DNA of 64,000 bases from Takakia lepidozioides (Eukaryota > Streptophyta > Takakiopsida > Takakiales > Takakiaceae): positions 41,893,053-41,957,052 of the forward strand of contig CM060732.1 of the NCBI GenBank assembly GCA_030704615.1, given 5' to 3'. Shown one piece after another: positions 37,096-47,893 of the stretch. The notes beneath the pieces were generated by a model. It worked only from the letters and a program-made list of their open reading frames with translations. It was not told where the DNA came from and did no database searches. How positions within the stretch are numbered: position 1 is the stretch's first letter; every line of letters starts with the position of its first letter. The position numbers and the translations under genes were made by a program.

Positions 37096-38383
37096 AGCTA
37101 AGGTGCTCACACCCGCAGGATATTGTCGAGACCAGAGGCGTTCTTAAACTGCGTACTGGATCTGTTGACCATGAGGAACTCCAAGGAAGAATTGCGCGAA
37201 GGCATTCAAGCAAATGGAAATTGCACGTGGCAAGGAGATCAGTAGCCTCAAGAGTGTGAATGATGACCTCCTCAGAGAGCTCAACTCAGCGCGTCAGCAT
37301 TGTACGCAGGGCCAACGTGATCTCCAGAAGTGCCAGTCTCGAAAGATATGACCACAGCAACGCCAGGTTACCAGAGCAAAGGGGGAGTCTTCAGCAGCAA
37401 ATAAAATCAATTGAACGGGAAATGGCGAACGAGAGAGTCACGAGCGGCTTGTTTTCCGATTCCTCTGCTACTCCTGGTCTCCTTGAAGGCGCCTTAGAAA
37501 GGGTGAAGCTAGCACTCCCGAAAAGCTCATGTCAAGTTTGGTTACCAGGCATACGGTTCTTCCATGGCTTCCGAATTGGAAGGCTTTGGGGATGAGCATA
37601 AGCGGGCCAAGTTCCCACTTCCGCATCAACTTCCAGCGGCGTTCTTCAAGGAGTACATGGCCTTCTCGAAACTTCTCACATGCCGACCCGCGAGGACAGA
37701 GTTTCTGCAATCAAAAGTTTCTAAAGGCTCTTCGGCAAGGAGCTCGACATCTTCCAAGGGAGCAGCGAGCAGTCCACAAGGGAGCCTACTGAGACCAGAC
37801 CAGTGTTTTTTTTTCAAATTTTGAAAAGAACAGGACTGGCTACTGAGTTTTGCAGGAAATAGCCATATTTTCTGCTCATCCACTGAAATTTGGACAGAAT
37901 CATCCTTCTTTGTACTTTCGTCCATGTATATCATCCATATTAGGCGAATTCATCCAAGATTTATATTTGTTTTTGAGAATTTTGGCGATTTCATCCATGA
38001 GAAAACAGGGAATTTACGACAGAATATTCGATTTTGATTTTTGAGGTCGAAAAAGTGCGAAATTTCGCCAGAAAAAAAAACACTGGACCAGACATGCCGA
38101 CTGTATCACTGGTTCCTCCAATTGGCCACTTTGGAGCGTGTGGATGTTGCACAAACTGACGTTCTCGTTCGAGCCATGCGCAAGAGTGATCCGAGTGGGC
38201 AGAAATGTAGCATTCGACATTAGGTACATGGAGAGTACTGAACCGAACGATCCAGAGGGGAATGACGAGGATCAGCCGACTGAAGAGGAAGAAAGCCCAC
38301 CAACAGTAGCCCTCGTCCTTCTGCCCGGATTCCGTGTCCATAAATTCATACTGAAAAGTCGCGTTTATGTGACGCGTATGTAG
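37096..38383 (+). pseudogene. Unidentified decayed coding region with coiled-coil character, split by a MITE
   Basis: I do not recognise the family. From about 37,130 to 37,470 the plus strand, read across frame changes, gives a Lys/Glu/Gln/Leu-rich stretch with heptad-like spacing (NSKEELRE, KEISSLKSVNDDLLRELNSA, SLQQQIKSIEREMANERV), then ATPGLLEGALERVKLALP, then a segment around 37,564-37,800 (MASELEGFGDEHKRAKF, LPAAFFKEYMAFSKLL, Ser-rich). It is interrupted by the MITE at 37,801 and continues after it; 38,138-38,383 ends in a frame with an acidic EDQPTEEEESPP stretch and LPGFRVHKFILKSRVYVTRM before the stop. At least three frameshifts or stops occur. It could be the tail of an old gene or of another mobile element into which the copia fragment was placed. 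Confidence 0.45.
37801..38085. mobile_element. Non-autonomous hAT-type MITE, 285 bp
   Basis: Both ends read CAGTGTTTTTTTTTC as perfect 15-bp terminal inverted repeats, with further imperfect pairing (AAATTTTGAAA and GCGAAATTTCG). The flanks carry the perfect 8-bp duplication GACCAGAC (37793-37800 and 38086-38093). The interior is AT-rich and non-coding. The size and duplication length point to a hAT MITE, sharing the CAGTGTT start with the 610-bp element at 22.8 kb. Confidence 0.87.
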
Positions 38384-41044
38384 CAATTTAACAAGAGAAA
38401 CTCGAAGGTTCCTTGCCTTTCCTCTGTAAGTGAAAGACTTGGAATGAATGGAATGGATCCATGGCAAGAACAATTAAGTTGTCCGCTCTGGAATTTTTGC
38501 ACAAAGTCTTAACTGATGATGGGTTGTTTCAAGGTTCTGATTAATGTCTGCACCGTTGCTAAGGCCGTCCATGAAGCCAAGTATCCACGCTCATTTCATC
38601 AGTGCATTCCAGGAGTCAAATATGGGATGCATTCAACTGAGTAAGCAGAGACTAAATGATTATTTGCATCTTACAGGAGTAGGCAGAGCTTTTCTCAGCT
38701 TTGATTCAGGCTCTGGTGTATATGTGGAGCACAGTCTAGTCTCTTCATGCATCTTTCATTATACTCAATGACATTCACTTTGTTAGAGAAAGTACGTATA
38801 AAGCAGTTTACATTGTGTACATATGGATCTTTTGTGTGAAGTTACCATTAAGAGTTAGTTTTTGTGTGTTCGTCGCTCACTTGTTGAATCAGATCCATCA
38901 AAGTATGGAAAAACACACCTTTACAAAAAATCAAGTGCTCAGTGAAAATATGAACTTGCAACAGTCGTGAAATAAAGGCCAGCCTGTAGAGTTTGACCCC
39001 TGTAACTAGATGTCACAGCATGAAGTTCTTCTTTCCATATACATGCTTCCGGGCATGAGAATGATTCACCCTGACGACGGAAGCAACCTCTTCTCTCTGA
39101 GGCCATCCATTCCAACTTAAATGTTTGGTGGGGGCCGCGCGAACGCGAGCCCCCGCTGCCACAAATTACGACGTGCATGCCCCCCGTAGGGAGATGCTAG
39201 GATCACCCGCCCCGAAGTGCAATGAGGCAGGCTCTACTAGGCCATCGGCCTTGCTGATAACCGATAGACCCCGCCCAGGTAAGTATGGAAGACGGAGCAG
39301 CGAGCCCAGCTATATACCAAAAGGCCGGACAGTTTCGGGCAATCGATATGGGATAATTCGATCGGCTTTGTGATCCATTTTCCGCTTCAAATGGGCGAAT
39401 AATTTGGAAACATATGGACATCCATCGGATGGATGCCTCTATTTCTTTCTTGCCTTTAATTGTATCTGACTTCCAAGGTCAAGCCCTTTTTCTGAAAGTT
39501 CTAATCTCTTTGATGCAGTCTGTGGATCTTTCCAACAAGGGTTGCAAGTGTCAATCTCATTGCAGTTGTGGAGTTGCTCGCGTGATTTGCCTTCTTGAAC
39601 CTTTCACACCATTCCTGGGCTTTGCCACAGCCCCTGCTTACACATTCAGACTAGTTGACATGCTTCTTTTCTAGCACCAGAAGGATCTTCGAGAGTTTCC
39701 ATCTATACTTCAGGAGCACACCGAACACCAGATTATTCCTATCATTCCACACCATCTGAATGAGGGATGATTTTAGATCCTGGATTGTAGATAGCGAGAG
39801 TGTGGCCTTGGAAGCTTAACCATGTTGACTAAACCTTCCAGACCAATGCACTATGGTCCCATTAAAACAGGAAAAAATCCTCCACATTTGCTTTCACTCC
39901 ATACACAAACAGATATGTAGAAACAACCTTCAAAATCATGGAATGCACAAATGGTCAATCATAGAAAACATAGAGTGTTATGACAAGGACGGAAACCCAA
40001 CAACCGAAGAAGCATACAGCACTGGGCAGTTGAATGGACATTGTCCATACCTCACCTACAACCCTCTTCGGCTGATTGTTGAACATGCTTATTTTTCTCC
40101 TCACAAATGTAGAAACAGTATGCAATAGTTCATTACTACTCACTAGTGACTACTTCATCAGACCTCGACAATCAACCACACTCTATACAGCACCATACAA
40201 ATGCGGATGCAAACCCGGACTGTTGAACTCAATTGTAAAGGTGAGCCGAGAAATAATGTACGCGGTTGGCTCTTACAAGCCCATATACAACCCTTCCTGA
40301 TTGGGGAAAAAATCAGGCTGCGCAACCCTACAATACTTTCTCAGAACAGCTTAAAGAGAGCATTGCCATTGCAGCTGTGTCATGGTCAATCTTCTTGAGT
40401 GATACCTGCCATAGGCACATACATCTTTGTTAAGTTAAGATGGCTACCACTTTGCTTTCTAGTGTGATGCTCATTCCAATATACACGTTAAATCAGGATG
40501 GTTGTTGGCTGTGAGGAAGTACTATGGCATTTAGGGTAGAGTTCAAGACAGGCATAAACTCCATGACCAACTCCAAGAGGGCTATGACACCGTGTGTGTT
40601 ATGCTTGCAAGGGCATGTCATTACCACAATCCACAAACAGAACAAACAATTAGTGCATAAATCTCTCTCTCCCTCTCGTCCCTCCTGTGTCCCGCAAGGC
40701 TCTTAATAGTAATGTTGAGATCAGACCCCTTTTTCAGTGAGCTAAGCAAAATGACTTCCATCCCCACACTCTGGTATACTCAAACTTGTAGCAGAGCGTT
40801 GGACCTCCTACAGACTGGAACTTACATTCAATGGGTTGTCCGAGAAGAAACTCAGCCCGAATGGGAACCTACAAACACCCCCCCTTCCTTCCACTCCTCC
40901 CAAGATATAAACACCTCTAGGTCTTTCTAGAAGGCATAAAACAACCATTGGCCAAACACAAAATGACAGGATGGTGGAAGTGCTCTTGTTTTCATACCTC
41001 ATATGAAAGGAATGTCTGAACAGAGATTGTAGTAAGCAGCTTAC
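38384..41044. other. Intergenic; includes a GC-rich island
   Basis: No gene recognised. The part nearest 41,044 should contain the final exon or exons and the 3' UTR of the GUCD1-like gene, which I could not place. The only conspicuous feature is the compositional island at 39,119-39,320. Confidence 0.3.
39119..39320. other. GC-rich island of unknown origin
   Basis: About 200 bp are clearly richer in G and C than the flanks, with a stem GGGGGC-cgcgcgaacgcga-GCCCCC near 39,128-39,153. The base composition and structured look suggest an inserted piece from elsewhere (organellar or structured RNA), but I could not match it to any rRNA, tRNA or intron that I know. Confidence 0.3.
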
Positions 41045-44000
41045 CACAAGAATGTCTTCATCCGTGCCATAAGACTTGCGAGCTTCATCCAGTGCATCTA
41101 GCGAAATCCTCCCACTCGCACTGCAACTCAGTGCCAGGACGTCAACCAACGAAACCCCACCCACGAGTTCAGGCGACTCTCAAAACTTAACTGGGCCTCA
41201 TCAGAGTGCTAGAATCCTTCATGGAGAAAAGGGCACCAAACTGAGCATTTTACCGTGAAGCTAGCAGACACATGCAGAGAAAGAAATGAATGGTAAATAT
41301 GTCACCTGCCACTTGCAGGGTCCCGGATCTCAAATTCATCGGTATCCATATCATACCCACAAATGACAACATAGTGACCTGCAATCACAACACTTTTCTG
41401 TCAGTGATTCTCAGTTATCTGGAATAAAAGTGTTAAAAAGCATTCAACATTCTTGAAGAAAAGTCATATGACAGCTTCTGGAGCAAAGAACACCATGAGG
41501 GTGCAAATTACCTGTGTAACCGGTGTTGAGGCCACAGCAATCAGCAAGGCAAAGCTCGTCCAACCATGGATGGCTGCTCTATCATCCACACCCCAAGAGC
41601 AGCTCCAACTCAAAAATAGGTACTCCCCACACAGCTCTTAGCCCCCTCTAAGACAGACACTGACAAACATCCCCAAATAAGCGTCATGTAAGATTAATTT
41701 GCTGCATGCTCCGCTAACTGCATGACCAGTGAGAAAGAGCATTCACCTTAATGAATGATGATGTATTTGTATATCTTACCTAAGCTTGCGCTTGTCAACC
41801 AAGGCAATGGCAAGGTACCGGCCTGATAAAATTAGCATTGAGATCTCTTCTCCAGTGATTGATCTCCACTGTAGACAGACAAAGAGGGAAGCTATGAGAT
41901 TGGAGAAATAGGGGCAGATAGAAAGAGAAGAGGTAAACAGGGTTGGAAAGACCAGGGGGAAAAGACCCACCTGTACTTCAATGCCGACTTGGGGGGCTGT
42001 CTCAAACAACTTATTCACACGCTCTCCATCTTCCTCCATGTTTTCCTGGGTACAGCCGAGAACAATGAGCCTTGCCAGTGCATCTAAAAAAATTACCAAC
42101 TATCCAACCCCATACAGCAACACCAGAGGAAGGTGGAGAGAGACAGAGACCAGAACCTTCAAGTAGGTACCAACATAGACAAAGAGATTTCTCAGACAAA
42201 CTTCACTGGTTTGCTCACAAACAAAGGCCCTGAGGTTGCTCATAGACATGTCAAACACGACAGGATGTATGCTTTGCAGAGAGTGCACCTTGTAGAAAGT
42301 CTCCACTGCAAAATTTGGGTTGGCACCAATAGTTACAGTAAGGAACGCTACATCCACAGCGAAATGCCTCAACAAGTGGGCCAGATCAACTGTCCAAATG
42401 CTGTCCACAACCAATAAAATATTGAAAGCTTCACTTTTATTTTTCACATGATCTCCATCCAATAGTCATGCAATACAGAGATAAGTCCAATTTTAGAATT
42501 GCAAATACTGCATTGGTCTATTCGAAAATCCAGATGCCGATACGGGCATAAGAGACACTAACCGATTTTTTCACCTGCCCAAAAACCACCTAGACACAAA
42601 CCTGTGCCTAATTGTTTTTGCCTGGTGGTAAACAATAGGGACATTAAGAAAATTTGAAGAGAATGGAGTACTACATCAAAGTAAAGGAGGATTTACATAG
42701 TGACCATGTTTTTTATCCTCAGCCAGACCGTCCATGGGAGGAGAACCCACTCTTTATAGATGTCATAAAAGCCTATCACGCTATTGGACCCTGAGGGAAC
42801 TTGAATTACGTTTCTGAACTGCCAAAATCAGAGGTTAATGTAGCGAGTAACCTGTAAACTATAAGAGAACTAAGAGTTGCGTCTTGGTCAATGGTGATTG
42901 TCAAATTAACTTGACATAGATCAGCGACAGGGCTGCATTTTCTCTATGACTACCTAGGTGTCACATCTCCCAGGCTTACAGCTGAAATGCAAAGCTCGTA
43001 AAAAAGGCCAGAGAAGATATTAGTCATGTCCAACTTCATCCAACGCATGGCACTTGGGGATGGCATGATGCATCTTCCTTAGACCAGCCACAACCTGTAT
43101 GAAAGGGCATTTTCCAAGCATAGGAGGCCTCCAAGCCATTCACCTTATTGCCCTTAATACTAATTTTGTCCCAGAACTGGTCAAGATAAAAATCCAGTGT
43201 GGCCAATTTGATCAGAAGAAGAGACGTATTTAAGGTGAAGTTAGTAGTACTTGTTGACGCGAGAGGACAAGACAAGGCACCCAAAGCTTGTAATCAGTCC
43301 GAAAGACAAGCAGCCATACTCATGGCAGACTAGATGAAATTTCCAGTCCTGGAAATTCCCAAGGAAGACCTTGAAGAGAAGTCAGTGGAGAAAGAGATGT
43401 TGTTCAAACGTATGAGCCGGTAACAAACGTTGGAGCCAGTAACAAACATACTGCTTCTTGAGAGTCCTTGATGAACGAGTGGGACTACAGGACGCCTAAA
43501 GCACCTTCCAAGCACTACGTTTTCAAGCACACGGTAGGTTGTGTACCCCTGTACAGTAAGTTAAGCTGGCCAGGGAAAAGAGAATTAAGTGTCTGATCTG
43601 TGGTGACAGTGACGATATAATTCAATTCTGATGGATTGTTGTGGTTATTCTCTTGATCTAGAGGCTGTCTTTGAGAGCATCCAGTTCATATGGTTAAGTC
43701 CACTACTGAATTGAGCCATCCAGATATGAGTGACCCCATTCTGGTCTCCTCCCCACCCCTCCTCCTCCGTCTGCTGCACTCAAAGAGTGGCTGATTCTAT
43801 CATGTGTATATAAATGTCTATGTTCTCAAGGAAGTGCATGTGTCTCCTGTTCAGCCTTCTCATATGTCTTGTGAGTTCCTTTTTAAAGTGAGGTGATGAG
43901 GTAGATACCTGGTGGTGTGGCAAAGCTGGCTGAGATATTTAAGATCACAGCCCTCAACACCCAGTGCTTTCAACACCATCAACACGCATGCCAACCCACA

Positions 44001-44460
44001 GTCCCAGTTGCAAAGTTGCCGTACGTGTGGCACCTGCATTTTGATGTGCATTTGATCAGCACTCCATGCAACTTTACGTCTACGACAAACCAAGGATTGT
44101 CGTTGGTATTACTCAAATGAAAAACCCCCAAAACAGAATGGGAATAGATATCTTTATGCATATACAAGGGAAACTCCAATAGGTCCCAGTCTGAAATTTG
44201 ACACAAAGACAACCAAAGTAGAACATACATGCTGACACACAAAGGTAGCGAAGTGTCCATACTTGAATGAAACGTGAGCGTGGAAGAGGCATACTAAAGT
44301 CAAGCAAAGATGATGACGAGCTCCAAACTTGTGGTTCCATCAGAGATGTGGCCACCCACCCCTTGCTTACACTTTGGCCGCAAGCAAAGCCATTGGATTC
44401 CTCGAACATAGGGCGGGGCGGTCTTACTCGGGAAGCCCGCCCCGCCACTGCAGTTTCCAT
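41045..44460 (-). CDS. GC1: GUCD1/GC1-like protein (Guanylate_cyc_2 family), last exon unresolved
   Basis: The plant family member was described in Arabidopsis as guanylyl cyclase 1; animal homologues are GUCD1. Biochemical activity is not established from sequence, and the fold is papain/C39-like. Eight exons join in phase: 44460-44263, 44033-43909, 42400-42289, 42045-41971, 41868-41780, 41573-41512, 41378-41306 and 41120-41045, giving 270 residues so far. Family landmarks: VPHVRQLCNWDCGLACVLMVL with the conserved Cys78, SIWTVDLAHLLRHFAV, VTIGANPNFAVETFYK, SGRYLAIALVDKRKL, TGYTGHYVVICGYDMDTDEFEIRDPAS with the conserved His, and ARKSYGTDEDIL. Exon 8 ends in GTG followed by the donor GTAAGC, so a short C-terminal exon must lie at lower coordinates. 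Exon 1 is weakly conserved, as usual. Confidence 0.88.
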
Positions 44461-47393
44461 TGTCTGTAGTTTCGGAACAAGCAGTTCAATCCACTCTAAA
44501 TCTATCCTTGCGACTAACGCACACTTTGAACGCCTGAAGGTAACCTAGGGTGCCAGAAACAGGCCACTCGTAATACCAATCAGGTAGTGGAAGGCCAGGG
44601 TTTTCCCAGCTCCCAATGAACATAGCAGGAATAACCAAAAAAACCTACTCTTTGCAGGGCTGGAATGGCCACAAGGCTATGGCAAACAACGTCTTATGAG
44701 TACATTCTTTGCAGGGCTGGAGACATCCTGCCAGAGGCACATAATTTTGTTTTTCAATAAACATGTAAATTACCCCAATATTTAAAGGGCTTGTTTCCTT
44801 CCACAAAATCTTGTCTCCATTGGCAAGACCGCTTATCAAAATGCCCTTACTTTCAACCCTATCTGTTAAAGCAATCCTCTGTAGGATCTTGGGAACAGAT
44901 GATACCAAACCACAGTCCACCACCTACAAACAACACAGATAAGGATACCATTAGTCTTGTAGACAGTGGCGACAAACCCCAAGATCACCTGTCACAACTC
45001 TCCTATCCCTCCCACACTTAGGGCTAAAGAAGGCTCCTCCCATCCAAGTCCTGAAGACCATGTACTTCATACTCACTCCAACACCCACCTCCACTCTTCC
45101 CCCTTTTGAAAAGGGGACTCCGTGAGTGGGTAGCTCTCGGAAGGAACTAAACAATTAACTAATCATCACATAGTAGTAGGATTTCCGGCACATAATCAAG
45201 ATCATGTAACTGAAACGAGAGCCAATAACGGCAAAGAGATGAAATCCACTAATCTTCAACTTCAGCAGACCAAACCATGTTTCTGGCTCTGGTGATTATG
45301 CCTCTGAGGCATGCATTAAAGTCTCACATAATGCTTAGAGGACCACAGGACAAATGCAGCAAAGAATTGAAGGAGCCAAACCAGAGACTGGCGTCGTCCA
45401 AGCTGATAATCATTCCAGATCATAAAAGTTAGGATCTGCAGACAATCCTCTACGTTCAGGACGGTGTTCTCTGTTCCAGTAATTGTCCGTTGAATGTCTG
45501 GCCCGGGGAGCCTCGAGCTTCGAGCTTTTGACATCCAGGCACCCCTGAAACAGGTTCCTACTTTTATGCCTAATGTATATCTTTCGACCATTCACTAACT
45601 TCGAATTACTAGAATACGATCGGAGGACTATTCTAATGTAAATTAACAGATGAAACCGCCGACCACGAGGATATGAGAGACACAGAGACACAAGATGTGC
45701 TTCAAGAGATGCAACATTGATCCCGGAGAACAGAAGCCAATTAAGATTCACGATTACAAGAACAGATACTGACATCAAACACATCAAAGACGCGCTTGCA
45801 CCGATGCATAGTTATCATGCCGCCAAACTCTCAAAAACGGAGAGCACGCACATTTTTAAGTACATCCAACAGAAAGAAATAAATAAATAAATAAAATCTG
45901 AATTTGACAAAGGGACTTAAGAAACAGAGACCCTCAACATTCCAGGTACCATACATTTACAGAGCACAGAACCGGCTAACCAGCGTCAATTCGATCCTGA
46001 ATAAGAGACAATCGGAAAATCTGTTTCAACCAGAGCGCGAACTTCACGGAATTCCTCAATCGATGACAGGTTCAATGCAAGACACACAATCTATATAACG
46101 TCCATAGGAAGCACAAAGTGAATGATAACAGACTCTCCCGAGAAATTACCTGCAACAGATATGAAACCTCCACTATCCCAAGGGCGCATCAAATCTGGAC
46201 AATCGCAAAGAGAGCCTCAAGCCCGCAGCTTGTGCGAGGGAAAAACCTGCAGAGGTGCAGTCAAAGAGCGAGAGAAAAACGGAGAGCGCTCAACGCACCG
46301 GTTGATTCCTGTTTCCCTGCTTCTTTCCTTCTTCCGCCACCGGATTCTCCCGGTCACCCTCCACGTGCGCAAGCGGCACTTGATGGCTATCCCCTTTGCG
46401 GTACGGCAATCTGTGGGGCACCATCGCGGATCTAGGATCGAAGGAATCTTAACCGTCAACCTTAAATAATCCAATGGTGTAAACTCTATCGTACAACAAC
46501 AAACATCTTACGGCCCAGAACAGATAATCTGCTTATAGATATAAATGGTCTCCAGCAGTTCACATCCAACCTACCACGAGCGTCAATGAAATCCTGGTAT
46601 CAGTCATCCGAAAATGTAACTGGATAGATGAATGTATATTTAGAGTGGATGGATGTATTCTAGTGGATGATGGATGAATTCAGCTTTAAAGTGTTTTTAC
46701 TAACAAAAATATATATATATTTATGTATTTTGGAAATAGGACAAGGAGGGTTGGGGGGTGGGGTCGTCTCTCTCGCGCTGGATGGCTGTGCGTTTGCGTG
46801 TTGAGCATTGTACGTGGAAGCTCTGGTCCGTGCCACCACAGCGGGCAGGGATCTGACGTGGCGATGGTGGTCCCCCCCAGATCTACAAATGTGATGGTGA
46901 TGGTGACGTACTCGGACTCTGCCAATGTTCGTGAGGTTGTTTGTTTTTGTTTATGCCAGCAAACGTTCGACGAGAACCCCAGCCAGAGTAGGAGTCGGAA
47001 ACGTCGAGGGCCAAGTGGGAGCGCTAATGACTCGTTTGGATGCGGAAGGATCGTTGCAAGTAGGGACAGTAGTGCAAATCGGAAGAAACAGCTGTTCAGG
47101 TGCTCGGTGCTTCTCCTAGGCAGCAGTTGGGACATGCTGTCAGGACATGCAACTTTCTAGGGCAAAGCCAGAAGTAGAAAAATTCCGGGACTTGGCAGGA
47201 TTGCTGTGAACTGAGATAGTGTGCAGTGAAGGCTCAGCATGGCAGTGCAAGTCATGGTTTGAGGATCATCCGTTTTTTCTCTGATCGGTTGGAGAAGCAT
47301 GGCACTTCGTTCAATATCAGATGAAAAACAAATTCGGAGATATCTAGCAGCAGCGGCCTTTTGATTTAGCCTTTGTGGAGACACTTAAGTCCC
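44461..47393. other. Divergent intergenic region
   Basis: Lies between the 5' ends of the GUCD1-like gene (-) and the DUF639 gene (+), so it should hold both promoters. It contains a dispersed repeat copy at 44,659-44,712, an AAAT microsatellite at about 45,879-45,898 and an AT run at about 46,709-46,721. Short ORFs at 46.1-47.2 kb have no family signal. Confidence 0.4.
44659..44712 (-). repeat. Dispersed repeat, copy 3 (extended, minus strand)
   Basis: Carries the 18-bp core exactly (44665-44682 on the minus strand), followed upstream in sense by AAGACGTTGTTTGC and GTACTCAT, as in the copy at 19.1 kb. Confidence 0.65.
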
Positions 47394-47893
47394 AATCTAA
47401 AGGTAAGGTTCCTTCCTGGAGCGGATTCGTCTTGCCCCTCTGCCGCTTTGCCCGAGCTATGAGTCCTAGATACTTGCAAGTTGTGGCCTACTACTGATGG
47501 ATTCCATGATAGGAAGCACTACGTATCCAGTTTCTGTATGCATTCGAGAGAGTATACATGTACAAATATAAGGATCATTCAATATATGCAGCTTCAAGTT
47601 TATTCATAATTCGTTGATTCGAGAGGCAGTTTCGAACTCAGGAATCTCTTGTTCTCAACAACGCCCTGAGAATATGTACTTGGAGAGAGAGAAAGGAACT
47701 GCATCTTTGTCAATTTTGTACTTTCTGCTTAGAACATAAATTAGCATGGATGGTAGGTGGTAGCTTTGTTTTGTTGGAGGAGACGATTTGACACTCAGTT
47801 ATTGTGTAAATGTTTGTAGTCTGAGCTGCGCGGGTTCAAAGGAGCAGGTCTTCTCATCTTTCCACAGGCAAGGTTCGGGAGATCGTGCAGGAA
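47394..47893 (+). other. 5' UTR intron of the DUF639 gene (proposed)
   Basis: A strong donor AAAG|GTAAGG at 47,402/47,403 and an acceptor TTTCCACAG at 47,867 would remove about 465 bp and place a second UTR exon directly before the ATG at 47,894. This is inferred from splice signals only. Confidence 0.45.

Noticed and set aside
46118-47160. ORFs of 105-149 codons upstream of the DUF639 gene
   Set aside because: They overlap in several frames on both strands and show no domain; this is most likely promoter and intergenic sequence.
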